Shown here piece after piece: positions 44,066 through 52,810 of a stretch of DNA of 64,000 nucleotides. The notes under the pieces are model-generated. The model was not told the origin of the DNA, searched no databases, and worked only from the letters and a program-made list of their open reading frames with translations. A program made the translations under genes and the position numbers. Source of the DNA: Hyphomonas johnsonii MHS-2 (GTDB lineage Bacteria; Pseudomonadota; Alphaproteobacteria; Caulobacterales; Hyphomonadaceae); NCBI RefSeq assembly GCF_000685275.1, contig NZ_ARYK01000001.1, forward strand, positions 372,001 through 436,000, given 5' to 3'. Position 1 is the stretch's first letter. Each line of letters starts with the position of its first letter.

Positions 44066-45421
44066 GTGGGGGAGTCAGCTTACGCGCTGGTAGTCGTCGC
44101 CGCGAGCATAGCGGCGCTGTTGGGGCTGATCCTGCGTGCACGCATTCCGGCATTCCTTGCCTTGCTTCTCGTCAGTGCAGGCTTCGGCATCGTTTACGGT
44201 ATGCAACCGGCGGCGATCATCCAATCGATACAGTCTGGCATGGGTGGCACGCTGGGTTTTGTCGCCGTCGTGGTGGGGCTGGGTGCGATGCTGGGCGCGT
44301 TGCTCGACGTCTCAGGCGGGGTGCGCGCGCTGTCCACGGGTATGCTGAACGCTTTCGGCGAACGGCGCGCGCCGCTGGCACTGGGATTTATCGGCTTCGT
44401 GGTCGCCATTCCGGTATTCCTGGATGTGGCGCTGATCATCCTCGCGCCGGTGATCTATGGGCTGACGCGCCGGACCGGTCGGCCGATCGTGGCGTTTGCG
44501 ATTCCGCTGCTCGCGGGCCTTGCTGTGTCACACGCTTTCATCCCGCCTACGCCGGGGCCAATTGCGGTGGCGGATATTTTAGGCGCGGACCTGGGACTCG
44601 TGATTGCGTTCGGGGCGCTCACGGGTCTGCCAGCGATGTTGGTGGCAGGGCCGCTGTTTGCGGGCTGGCTGGAGCGGCAACCGGCGTTTCAGGGCGGGGT
44701 GCCTGCAGGGCAGGAAACTCAGACGGTCGATGCGGAGGTGGGATTCCTGACTTCACTGGGCATTGTCCTGGTGCCGCTCGTGCTGATCGTTGCTGGGACG
44801 CTCGTGAACACGCTGGGTAAGGCAGGCATGCTGGAATTGCCGGAGGTCGTTACGCGCTTCGTCATGTTTGCCGGGCATCCTTTCATAGCGCTCATGATTG
44901 CGTGTTGCCTGGCATGGTTCGTATTCGGGAAAATCCACAGCGTGCCGTCAAAAACTCTGACAGGGGCGATGGTCAAGGCGTTGGAGCCTGCTGGCGTGGT
45001 CGTGCTGATCACGGGGGCAGGTGGCGCTTTCAAACAGATCCTTGTGGATTCCGAAGCAGGCGCGGCGCTGGCGGCGACTCTGACGGCGACGGGCATGTCG
45101 CCCTTGTTGTTCGGCTTTGCTGTCGCGGCGATCATCCGGGTTGCGCAGGGCTCGGCGACTGTCGCGATGCTGACGGCGGCTGGGATAGCGGCGCCTGTGG
45201 CTGAGTTGGCCGGGCTCAGCCCGGGCGGAACGGCGCTGATGGTTTTGGCAATTGCGTCGGGGGCAACTGTGCTCAGCCACGTCAATGACAGTGGCTTCTG
45301 GCTGGTCAGCCGGTATCTTGGATTGTCAGAAGGGCAGACACTGCGCAGCTGGACGGTGACGTCAACCTTGGTGGGGCTCGTCGGACTCGCGGCCACACTG
45401 CTATTGTCACTTTTCGTCTAG
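44066..45421 (+). CDS. gntP: gluconate:H+ symporter, GntP family
   Basis: A 451-residue, about 12-TM permease. Family features include GGTLGFVAVVVGLGAMLG, PVFLDVALIILAPVIYGLTR, HAFIPPTPGPIAVADILGAD and NDSGFWLVSRYLGLSEGQTL. GntP proteins bring gluconate (or related sugar acids) across the inner membrane. A GTG at 44066 is the probable start, 5 bases after the lactonase stop. Its stop codon shares the palindrome CTAG with the stop of the convergent gluconokinase gene. Confidence 0.93.
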   Translation: MGESAYALVVVAASIAALLGLILRARIPAFLALLLVSAGFGIVYGMQPAAIIQSIQSGMGGTLGFVAVVVGLGAMLGALLDVSGGVRALSTGMLNAFGERRAPLALGFIGFVVAIPVFLDVALIILAPVIYGLTRRTGRPIVAFAIPLLAGLAVSHAFIPPTPGPIAVADILGADLGLVIAFGALTGLPAMLVAGPLFAGWLERQPAFQGGVPAGQETQTVDAEVGFLTSLGIVLVPLVLIVAGTLVNTLGKAGMLELPEVVTRFVMFAGHPFIALMIACCLAWFVFGKIHSVPSKTLTGAMVKALEPAGVVVLITGAGGAFKQILVDSEAGAALAATLTATGMSPLLFGFAVAAIIRVAQGSATVAMLTAAGIAAPVAELAGLSPGGTALMVLAIASGATVLSHVNDSGFWLVSRYLGLSEGQTLRSWTVTSTLVGLVGLAATLLLSLFV

Positions 45422-45930
45422 GATACCGCGGCGAGGGCCGCGATTGCGAGCCGAAGCTGTTCCTGGGTGGGCAGGGAAATGTCGATGCGGTGCGCTTCGT
45501 CCGGCGGCTCGAGGGTGGCCGACTGGCTGCCCAGCAGGGCAGGGTCGAAGAAGTGACCTCGTCGCGCGGTGAGGCGTTCCTGCAGCAGGGCGGCCGGTCC
45601 GTCGAGAAGAATGTAGGCCGGGGCATGGCCGAGGCCATCTGCAATCCAGCCGCGTACCACAGCGTTCAGGGCGGAGCAGGAAACGATGCAAGGCTCGCGG
45701 CGAGTGCGGATGAATTTGGTGAGGGCCGAAATCCAATCCCTGCGGTCGGAATTGTCGAGCGGTTGGCCGGCGGCCATCTTCGCTGAGTTGGCCGCGCTGT
45801 GGAAGTCGTCGCCTTCAATGAAGGTCCACCCGAGATGCGCGGCAAGTGCACGGGCAAGCGTGGTCTTGCCGCTGCCGGCGACGCCCATGATGACAACGAC
45901 CGGGCAGAGTTCGTGTTCTGGCTCAGGCAT
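45418..45930 (-). CDS. gntK: gluconokinase
   Basis: A 170-residue kinase of the GntK/shikimate-kinase-like fold. The P loop is MGVAGSGKTTLARAL (residues 15-29), followed by FIEGDDFHSAANSAKMAAGQ and PLDNSDRRDW, the gluconate-kinase substrate signature, and later CSALNAVVRGWI. It phosphorylates gluconate to 6-phosphogluconate for the Entner-Doudoroff or pentose phosphate route. It is transcribed toward gntP, so it needs its own promoter upstream of 45930. Confidence 0.94.
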   Translation of the reverse strand: MPEPEHELCPVVVIMGVAGSGKTTLARALAAHLGWTFIEGDDFHSAANSAKMAAGQPLDNSDRRDWISALTKFIRTRREPCIVSCSALNAVVRGWIADGLGHAPAYILLDGPAALLQERLTARRGHFFDPALLGSQSATLEPPDEAHRIDISLPTQEQLRLAIAALAAVS

Positions 45931-46328
45931 ATGTTCCGCATTGAGGTGGCTGACCGAAGGGGACCATAGCGCGACGGCGTGCTGGCGGCCAGATGGTGAC
46001 GAGGCCTGAGGTGCGCCTCGGCAGCAGGGAGGCGATTCTGCAAGATCGAAATGGATTTCGTCGATCAGCGTTGTTCAGGCGAGTATGTCGCCAACGCACC
46101 ACGAACGTATCTACTCCCAGGATTCCGCTTTCCTCTGGCCGCCACCCACATCCAGCCGCGCCCTTCTTACGCTGCTGTGAAGAGGTTTTTGCCCGGTTTG
46201 CCCCTGAAGGATAATTTCACCCGATAAAAAATGAAGAAAGTTTGACCCGTTTTCCGGTCCGTTGCCGCTCTTTGATTATAGGGATGCGTTTTTGAGCGTC
46301 TGCGTTTTCTGGTCTTGGGGATTTTCAA
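45931..46328. other. intergenic region upstream of gntK and the CxxxxCW protein gene
   Basis: About 400 bases shared by two divergent genes. No gene or structured RNA is evident. The last 120 bases are clearly richer in A and T, with TTGACC at 46242-46247 and TTTGATTATAGGG near 46271, which probably mark the promoter of the plus-strand gene although the spacing is not standard. Confidence 0.4.
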
Positions 46329-47303
46329 ATGTGTAGTTTTGCCGTGGCAGCCGAATTTGCGGGTAGAAGACGAAAAGAGACGAGGACAAGGGGGGCGGCG
46401 TCAGTGAGTAGCGTCTGTATCCCATTCGCGGGTGCCGTCCTGATGGCTGTGGCAATGCTCGGCGGTTGCTCCGGGCCTGGTGTGGAAGACCCGGATCAGA
46501 CGGTTGTAGAAGAATGGAACTTTGTGCCGGGAGAAGACGGGTCCGGGGTGGAAGTCACCCATCGACAGGCGCCGGAGCTCATGCGCAACGGTGCCAGCGG
46601 TGCGCAACCGGGTGGTGCCAACCAGACCTATCCACAGCAGAATTTCCCGGCTCAGACCCCTTATTCCCAACCGAACGTGAACCAGCCGGCCTATCCTGCC
46701 CAGCCAGCCTATCCACAATCTCCCGCTTATCCTGGCGGGGCATATCCTGCACCAACCCAGCCGCAGGGCGGCATGCAAAATGGCGTTGATCTCGATCAGC
46801 TCGGGCAAATGGAACGACAGGATTTTGGCGTGCAGGCAATGAACGCGTTGCATTCTGGCCCGATGCACGGGCCGACGCCGTCGAGCATTCCCGGTGGTCA
46901 GGTCATAACGACCAAGGGGATGATTTCACTCGTTCAGGATCGCCAGGTCCCCTTTTTCCTGTTTGACGTGCTTGGCGGTCCGGAGACGCTGCCGAATGCG
47001 ATGCCTGCCGTCTGGATGTCACAACCCGGCAGTTTCCGCGACCAGACCCAGCAGCAGGTTTCGCAGATATTGCAGCAGGGAACACAAGGCCGCAAAGATA
47101 CACCACTTGTGTTCTATTGCCTGTCGAGCCAGTGCTGGATGTCATACAATGCCGCTTTGAGAGCCATCAATGCGGGATACTCGAATGTCTTGTGGTATCG
47201 TGGTGGTATCGAGGCATGGAAATCTGCGGGCCAACCGATCAGCACGAGCCAGCAAGGCTACGGCCCGCAAGGCGGGACCGGCAATTCACAGCAGCCGTAC
47301 TGA
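46329..47303 (+). CDS. rhodanese-like PQQ-associated CxxxxCW lipoprotein
   Basis: A 324-residue protein. A long basic N-terminus (RRRKETRTR) leads to a hydrophobic stretch ending MLGGCSG, a lipobox. Residues about 95-150 are a Pro/Tyr/Gln-rich linker with repeated PAYP units. The C-terminal rhodanese-like domain has FYCLSSQCWMSYNAALRAI and NVLWYRGGIEAWKSAG. The C-x4-CW motif and the following residues match the proteins named PQQ-dependent catabolism-associated CxxCW, which accompany quinoprotein dehydrogenases. None is encoded in this window. The neighbouring gluconate genes make a PQQ glucose dehydrogenase elsewhere a fair guess. GTG 46404 is another possible start. Confidence 0.78.
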   Translation: MCSFAVAAEFAGRRRKETRTRGAASVSSVCIPFAGAVLMAVAMLGGCSGPGVEDPDQTVVEEWNFVPGEDGSGVEVTHRQAPELMRNGASGAQPGGANQTYPQQNFPAQTPYSQPNVNQPAYPAQPAYPQSPAYPGGAYPAPTQPQGGMQNGVDLDQLGQMERQDFGVQAMNALHSGPMHGPTPSSIPGGQVITTKGMISLVQDRQVPFFLFDVLGGPETLPNAMPAVWMSQPGSFRDQTQQQVSQILQQGTQGRKDTPLVFYCLSSQCWMSYNAALRAINAGYSNVLWYRGGIEAWKSAGQPISTSQQGYGPQGGTGNSQQPY

Positions 47304-47316
47304 GCTTCCTTTGTCA

Positions 47317-48369
47317 CTAAGTTCTGGTGCGCAGGCTGGTCCAGGTCGTGAAGACCAAGCCAGCAGCGGTCAGCGTCCATGCGCCGAGCGCGATCCAGAC
47401 CATCGTCGCCGAGATCGATCGCAGCGGAGGGAAGTCTGCTGCGAGTGCGAGGCGCTGGCTGGCGAGCGCGTACATGCCGAGTGGGAAGACCATGCTCCAC
47501 AGCATCGGCGTATAAGTCAGGGGTACGCGGCGGACGACATGCTTCCAGATACCGAATAGCACCAGCAAGGGAATCCACCAGGTCGCCCATGCCCACATGA
47601 TCAAGGTGACACCATCAATGAAGGGCCGCATCGATTCGAGGAAGGCAATTCCAGTATCGGTCAGGATGAGAACTGAGCCGGCATTGGTCGAGATTGCAGC
47701 GGCGCCCATAACGACCCAGATCAGGGGTGTGATATCCTGTGGTTCGACGTCAAAAAAGAAGATGCGATAGGCAAACAATGTGATGAATATGCCGTAAAGC
47801 CCCAGCCCGACACCCCAGAGCATGTGCGTGAAGACCATTACGCTCTGTTGCCAGTCGCCCAGGCCTGGGGCGACCAGGGCGCCGAGAATGGCCAGCGATT
47901 CCGTGCCAACAATCGCGATCAGCCATCCACCATGCACGACATTCGCGCCGTGCGCCGTGTTGAGGAAAGTCAGGACTCCAAAGGCGAGATAGATCAACAC
48001 AAACCAGAGCGCGAGCGCGAGCAGCCACAGCGCGACTGCCGCCCCGGAAAACCCGCGCAGGTGGAGGCCGACGCCGAGCACGTCAGAACCCGCGACCATG
48101 GTGAAGAACCCGAATACCACCCGTGGATCGACAAGGTCGGACCAAGTCGCCTGACGAAACAATGCAAGGCGCTCGAAAGTCAGTATCCAGAGTATTGAGT
48201 AGGCGATGAGGTTGACGCCAAGAAGGGCATCTGAAACCTGGTGATGCCCCCCTGCAAACAACGCATTCGAGACGATCCCCGTGGCCATGACGAGCGCAAA
48301 ATAGCCCGGGTAGAGTGTCCGGACACCACCGAGAACCCATTCATGCAGGGACGACCGGGACCCGGTCAT
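47317..48369 (-). CDS. TDT-family transporter (tellurite resistance/C4-dicarboxylate type)
   Basis: A 350-residue membrane protein with 10 hydrophobic segments, as in TehA, Mae1 and SLAC1 relatives. The family start LYPGYFALVMATGIVSNALF is plain, as are VHGGWLIAIVGTESLAILGA and YTPMLWSMVFPLGMYALAS. TDT proteins are anion channels or exporters of dicarboxylates, sulfite or similar anions. It is convergent with the CxxxxCW gene and stands alone. Sulfite export is worth considering given the sox-type genes nearby, but nothing in the sequence proves the substrate. Confidence 0.88.
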   Translation of the reverse strand: MTGSRSSLHEWVLGGVRTLYPGYFALVMATGIVSNALFAGGHHQVSDALLGVNLIAYSILWILTFERLALFRQATWSDLVDPRVVFGFFTMVAGSDVLGVGLHLRGFSGAAVALWLLALALWFVLIYLAFGVLTFLNTAHGANVVHGGWLIAIVGTESLAILGALVAPGLGDWQQSVMVFTHMLWGVGLGLYGIFITLFAYRIFFFDVEPQDITPLIWVVMGAAAISTNAGSVLILTDTGIAFLESMRPFIDGVTLIMWAWATWWIPLLVLFGIWKHVVRRVPLTYTPMLWSMVFPLGMYALASQRLALAADFPPLRSISATMVWIALGAWTLTAAGLVFTTWTSLRTRT

Positions 48370-48946
48370 GGTGCCAGGTGCCGAATATCTGCGACGAGGC
48401 GCGTGATGCGAATGGGTCGCTTGTACATGCCTTCCTCACGGCTCCTGATGTTTCCTCAGTCGGTAAGCCGTGAATAGATCGGCGTGCCGGAATAGTCACG
48501 CCAGAGCCCGATTTTTTTGACTTCAGGATCCAGCGCGCCGCTGGATGGAAATTGGGAGGGCCTTGCCAAGGAGGACGATGCTGCTGGAAGGCGATGGTCG
48601 GTTGTTTCCCGGTACCGGTCTTTGTGCTGCCGCTATCACTGCCGTGCGACGTACACCCAACGGGGGAACGTTCCTCGATTGCTCCGCTGTCCTGTGGCTT
48701 TGAAATGGTGCCCAGTGTTTTGTAATGGCGTGTGTTTTTTGCAGGTCCCAGCCGGTTGGTCTCTGCAGTTAGAGGAGGGAGTTCGGGCCTTCTGACCATC
48801 CCACGGTGCATTCTGTGTGCATTAAATGCCAGCGTATCCTCTCACATGCTTCAAGCGTAAACGAGGTGTGAAGGATTTGGGGTGAATTGATACGGAAATT
48901 CATCATCGAGCGGGCCGACCCGCTTGCATTCAGAAAGCCGAATTTC
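48370..48946. other. intergenic region between the TDT transporter and tex
   Basis: About 575 bases of divergent upstream region. Apart from the inverted repeat at 48436-48473, I find no gene, tRNA or clear promoter; the frames present on both strands look random. Confidence 0.4.
48436..48473. repeat. 8-bp perfect inverted repeat upstream of the TDT transporter
   Basis: TCACGGCT (48436-48443) and AGCCGTGA (48466-48473) flank a 22-base loop, about 67 bases before the transporter start. It may be an mRNA leader hairpin or a spaced operator. No T run follows on either strand. Confidence 0.35.
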
Positions 48947-51223
48947 ATGACAGGTACCTCTCGTTCCACTGTTTCACCTACAGACAGCGCGATTGCACGA
49001 CAGATTGCCCAGGAATTGGGCGTTGCCGAGCGGCAGGTATCAGCTGTCATGGCCCTGCTGGATGAGGGGGCGACGGTTCCATTCATTGCGCGTTATCGCA
49101 AGGAGCGCACGGGTGGCCTGGACGACACGCAGTTGCGGGCGCTGACCCAGCGCCTGGAATACCTGACCGAGTTGGCCAGTCGCCGCGACACAGTCTTGAG
49201 TGCCATTCGGGAGCAGGGCAAACTGACACCCGCGCTCGAGCGAGAGATCATGGCGACCCGGACCAAGGTCGAGTTGGAAGACCTTTATGCGCCGTTCAAG
49301 GTCAAGCGGCGCACCAAGGCGACGATTGCAAAGGAAGCGGGGCTGGAACCGCTCGCTGAACGGTTGCTGGCCAATCCCGCACTCTTGCCTGCCTCCGAAG
49401 CCAAGAGCTTTGTTTCTCCGGAAAAGGGCGTTTCCGACCAGGATGGCGCCCTGGAAGGCGCACGAGAGATCATCGTCGAGAAGATGGCGGAAACGCCGCG
49501 ACTCGTTCGAAAGATTCGCGAAACCGTGTGGACCAGCGGAAAGCTGGGTTCCTCGCTCGTGAAGGGCAAGGAAGAGGCCGGCGCCAAATTTGCCGATTAT
49601 TTCGAGTTTGATGAAGCCATCAATGCCATGCCGTCGCACAGGGCGCTGGCGCTGCTGCGCGGGCAGAAGGAAGGCGTCTTGCGCGTCAAGCTGGCCGTGC
49701 CGCACGCCGATCCGCGTGACCATCCGGCTGTACGGGAAATCTGCACAGAATTTGGCATCGCCAAGAAAGGCCGTCCCGGAGATGACTGGCTGGCGGAAAC
49801 GGCCCAGGCCGCATGGAAGAGCAAGCTGGAGCCTGCCAGTTCGCGGGAATCGATCACCCGCCTGAAGGAATTTGCCGACGGCGAAGCGATCCGCATCTTT
49901 TCAAAGAACATGCATGACCTGCTCATGGCTGCACCGGCAGGCCCAAAGGTGGTCATGGGAATCGATCCGGGCATTCGCACCGGCTGCAAGATTGCGGTCG
50001 TCGATGCGACGGGCAAGCTGCTCGATACGGCGACCATCTACCCTCACGAGCCGCGCAAGGATTGGGCGGGCTCGCTGGCGACGCTGGCGAGCATCTGCAA
50101 GAAGCACAAGGTGGAACTGGTCAGCGTGGGCAATGGCACAGCGGGACGCGAGACGGAAAAGCTGGTTGCCGACCTCTCCGCAAAACTGCCGGACCTCAAC
50201 CTCACCCGCCTGATGGTCTCAGAAGCGGGCGCGTCTGTCTATTCTGCATCCGAGCTTGCCGCGAAGGAGTTCCCGGACCTCGACGTCAGCATTCGCGGCG
50301 CAGTGTCCATCGCACGCAGGCTTCAGGATCCGCTTGCCGAATTGGTGAAAATCGAACCCAAAGCAATTGGCGTTGGCCAGTACCAGCATGATGTCGATCA
50401 GGCGGCCCTGGCACGCTCACTTGATGGGGTCGTGGAGAATTGCGTGAACACGGTGGGCGTTGACGTCAACACGGCCTCGGCATCGCTGCTTGCGCGCGTT
50501 GCGGGGCTGAACGCAACGATTGCAGCGAACATCGTTGCCTATCGTGACAAGAATGGGCCGTTCAAATCGCGCAGCGAACTCAAGAAGGTTCCGCGCCTTG
50601 GGCCGAAGGCATTCGAACAGGCAGCGGGTTTCCTGCGGATCACGAAAGGCAAGAACCCGCTAGATGGTTCGTCCGTGCACCCTGAAGCCTATCCTGTAGT
50701 CGAGCGTATCTCGAAAAAGACGGGCCGGAAACTCGATGCGCTGATCGGGGACAAGGCCTTCCTGGCCAAGCTGAGACCGGAGGATTTCGCCGACGCCATA
50801 TTTGGTGTGCCAACCGTCAAGGACATCCTTGTCGAACTTGAAAAGCCGGGACGCGACCCGCGCCCGGAATTCAAGACGGCAACGTTCAAGGATGGCGTCG
50901 AAAAGGTAACTGACCTGAAGCCGGGTATGCGCCTTGAAGGCGTCATCACGAACGTCACGGCATTCGGTGCATTCGTGGACATTGGTGTGCACCAGGACGG
51001 GCTCGTGCATATTTCAGAGCTCTCGGACACGTTCGTGAAGGACCCTCATACGGTGGTCAGCACGGGGCAGGTGGTCCGGGTTCTCGTGCTCGACGTGGAT
51101 GTCCAGCGAAAACGGATCGGCCTCAGCCTCAAGCAGGCGCCGGGCCGGGTGTCGCAGGCCAAGCCCACGGCGAGCAGTGGTGCATCGGCTAGTCCGTTCG
51201 ACGTGTTGTCGTCACTGCGCTGA
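48947..51223 (+). CDS. tex: Tex-family S1 RNA-binding protein
   Basis: A 758-residue Tex protein, close to the usual 770-785. In order: N-terminal helical Tex domain (DSAIARQIAQELGVAERQV, TVPFIARYRKERTGGLDDTQ), YqgF/RNase-H-like domain (VVMGIDPGIRTGCKIAVVD), helix-hairpin-helix (VGVDVNTASASLLARVAGLN) and a C-terminal S1 domain (GMRLEGVITNVTAFGAFVDI). Tex binds RNA and influences transcription and stress survival. The ATG at 48947 starts at the conserved region; an in-frame TTG at 48887 is possible but unneeded. It stands alone and converges on soxA with 6 bases between stops. Confidence 0.96.
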   Translation: MTGTSRSTVSPTDSAIARQIAQELGVAERQVSAVMALLDEGATVPFIARYRKERTGGLDDTQLRALTQRLEYLTELASRRDTVLSAIREQGKLTPALEREIMATRTKVELEDLYAPFKVKRRTKATIAKEAGLEPLAERLLANPALLPASEAKSFVSPEKGVSDQDGALEGAREIIVEKMAETPRLVRKIRETVWTSGKLGSSLVKGKEEAGAKFADYFEFDEAINAMPSHRALALLRGQKEGVLRVKLAVPHADPRDHPAVREICTEFGIAKKGRPGDDWLAETAQAAWKSKLEPASSRESITRLKEFADGEAIRIFSKNMHDLLMAAPAGPKVVMGIDPGIRTGCKIAVVDATGKLLDTATIYPHEPRKDWAGSLATLASICKKHKVELVSVGNGTAGRETEKLVADLSAKLPDLNLTRLMVSEAGASVYSASELAAKEFPDLDVSIRGAVSIARRLQDPLAELVKIEPKAIGVGQYQHDVDQAALARSLDGVVENCVNTVGVDVNTASASLLARVAGLNATIAANIVAYRDKNGPFKSRSELKKVPRLGPKAFEQAAGFLRITKGKNPLDGSSVHPEAYPVVERISKKTGRKLDALIGDKAFLAKLRPEDFADAIFGVPTVKDILVELEKPGRDPRPEFKTATFKDGVEKVTDLKPGMRLEGVITNVTAFGAFVDIGVHQDGLVHISELSDTFVKDPHTVVSTGQVVRVLVLDVDVQRKRIGLSLKQAPGRVSQAKPTASSGASASPFDVLSSLR

Positions 51224-51229
51224 CACTTA

Positions 51230-52012
51230 TCAGCGCCGGATCGCTGGGCTTTCCATGGCCAGACCATTCGCCCTGGCACTCAGGTAGAGTTCCAGATCGA
51301 TATAGGTCTGGCTTCCCAGCGGCAGAGGTTCGGCGCGCACGCCTGTGTCACAGTCAAATATCCGCCGCTGGAGCGATCCGAGCGTTTGCCATTCCAGACG
51401 GTAGGCAGGGAATCCATTCCCGTGCCCCTGGCTGATGGTGTCACCGCGCAGGCGCTTTCCGGCGTTCTGGTCGTGACACTGGTGGCAGGACAGGTTGAGT
51501 TGCCCGCGTCGTGTGAAGAAGTAATCGCGCCCATTGGCATAGTGGGTGGCAGCGGCGCCGCTGATGTCGACTGACAGGGGCAGGCCGTGTGACTGATTGG
51601 CAATATACGCGCTCAGCGCGCGCAGCGCGTCGCTTTCATAGTCCAGAGCTGGCAGATGCTGATGCCGCTCACGACACGTGTTGATGCGGCCCTCAAGATT
51701 GAGCAATTGCCCGCTGTCTGAATCGATGGCCGGATAGGATGCAGCGACACCGGCGAGGCCGGTCGTGTGGCAGGATGCGCAGGAGGGCGCGTCCGCATCG
51801 CTGGTGTTGAACAATTCGGCGCCGCGATCGACCCAAAGGTAACCAGGATTGCTGAATGTATCATCCTGGAGGGCCTGTGTTTCGGGGGTCAGGAAGTCAT
51901 ACCCCGATTGCAGCCGCTCAAACGGCGCGTCCAGATGGGTCTCCGGAGGCGCGGCAGGCGTGCACGCCGCGACCGCGACCAGTGCCAGACCCAATCCAGA
52001 CAGGCGGATCAT
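51230..52012 (-). CDS. soxA: SoxA dihaem cytochrome c
   Basis: A 260-residue lipoprotein-type cytochrome (lipobox VAAC17). It has two haem sites, CASCH (Cys78-His82) and CHQCH (Cys176-His180), and the axial active-site Cys221 in RRIFDCDTGVRAEPLP, with LELYLSARANGLAMESPAIR close to the end. SoxA with SoxX oxidatively joins thiosulfate or another sulfur species to the SoxY cysteine. The ATG overlaps the soxZ stop (ATGA). It is the last gene of the operon. Confidence 0.95.
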   Translation of the reverse strand: MIRLSGLGLALVAVAACTPAAPPETHLDAPFERLQSGYDFLTPETQALQDDTFSNPGYLWVDRGAELFNTSDADAPSCASCHTTGLAGVAASYPAIDSDSGQLLNLEGRINTCRERHQHLPALDYESDALRALSAYIANQSHGLPLSVDISGAAATHYANGRDYFFTRRGQLNLSCHQCHDQNAGKRLRGDTISQGHGNGFPAYRLEWQTLGSLQRRIFDCDTGVRAEPLPLGSQTYIDLELYLSARANGLAMESPAIRR

Positions 52013-52329
52013 GTCACTGTCAGCATGGCGGTTTCCTGCCACGACTCGCCATGCTGGTCGGTCCAGCGAAACAGGACCGGGCCGCTTCTTGTCGCGCGCG
52101 TGTGGAATGTGAGGAATGGATCCGCGGCGATGCCGGGATGGAAGTCCGCCGCAAATACAGTCTCGCCATCATAGCGGCATTCGAAACGCGTGATGATGTT
52201 TCGCGGTATTGCTTCGCCGCGGGAACCGCGCCGGTAGCCACTCTCCATCGGGTGCTGGATCAGGGCTTTCAACTCGATCACGTCACCGCGCTTCGCGGTC
52301 GCCGGAACGGAGAGTCGGATGCTGGCCAT
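52009..52329 (-). CDS. soxZ: SoxZ sulfur-carrier partner
   Basis: A 106-residue protein of normal SoxZ length (KRGDVIELKALIQHPMESGY, then GEAIPRNIITRFECRYDGET and GPVLFRWTDQHGESW). SoxZ pairs with SoxY to carry covalent sulfur intermediates in the periplasm. It has no signal peptide of its own and is exported bound to SoxY. It follows soxY by 9 bases and overlaps soxA. Confidence 0.95.
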   Translation of the reverse strand: MASIRLSVPATAKRGDVIELKALIQHPMESGYRRGSRGEAIPRNIITRFECRYDGETVFAADFHPGIAADPFLTFHTRATRSGPVLFRWTDQHGESWQETAMLTVT

Positions 52330-52338
52330 TGCGGTCTC

Positions 52339-52809
52339 CTAAAGCACGACGCAGGCGGCGAGCGTGACAACCGTTTTCGCGGCACCTGACCAGAGAGACC
52401 CATCGCTCAATTCGGCGACGGCCTGAACCGTCTGTGTCCCGCCAAGCCGGATGCGCGTTGAAACGGAGGCGCGTCCTGCGCGGGGTCCGAGCTCGAACCG
52501 GACGATTTCGGCAATCGGGTTGCGAGGCGAGAAGATGGCGATCTGCCTGACATGGTCGCTCTCCGTCATGGGGCTATCAACGTCGACCGATAACGGCACG
52601 GAATAGCCATTCTCTGCGATCGCGGGAAGCTTCAAGGTTACGCGTCCCTGCTTGATCTCTCGATCGCCGAACAGGCGCCGCTGCGCGCTTGTGAGATCGG
52701 CGGGATCTGCCAGGGCAGTCAACGGAATTGCCGAGACGATCATACTGGCCGCACCCAGCCGGATGAGGGTGCGTCGCTCAGGGAATGAAAGGTCAGACGT
52801 CATGCGCAT
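52339..52809 (-). CDS. soxY: SoxY sulfur-carrier protein with atypical C-terminus
   Basis: A 156-residue SoxY with a Tat-type signal (PERRTLIRLGAASMI). The carrier domain is recognisable (VTLKLPAIAENGYSVPLSV, HVRQIAIFSPRNPIAEIVRF). Canonical SoxY ends in GGCGG, where the Cys on a flexible arm carries the sulfur. Here the end reads VVTLAACVVL, so Cys153 is kept but the flanking glycines are replaced by bulky or alanine residues. The stop codon is clear in the sequence, one base after the soxX stop region. The carrier may therefore work with different partners or not cycle as usual. Confidence 0.9.
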   Translation of the reverse strand: MRMTSDLSFPERRTLIRLGAASMIVSAIPLTALADPADLTSAQRRLFGDREIKQGRVTLKLPAIAENGYSVPLSVDVDSPMTESDHVRQIAIFSPRNPIAEIVRFELGPRAGRASVSTRIRLGGTQTVQAVAELSDGSLWSGAAKTVVTLAACVVL

Positions 52810-52810
52810 C

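Noticed and set aside
48341-48811. 156-codon minus-strand frame upstream of tex
   Set aside because: Overlaps the transporter start and shows a random, low-complexity composition.
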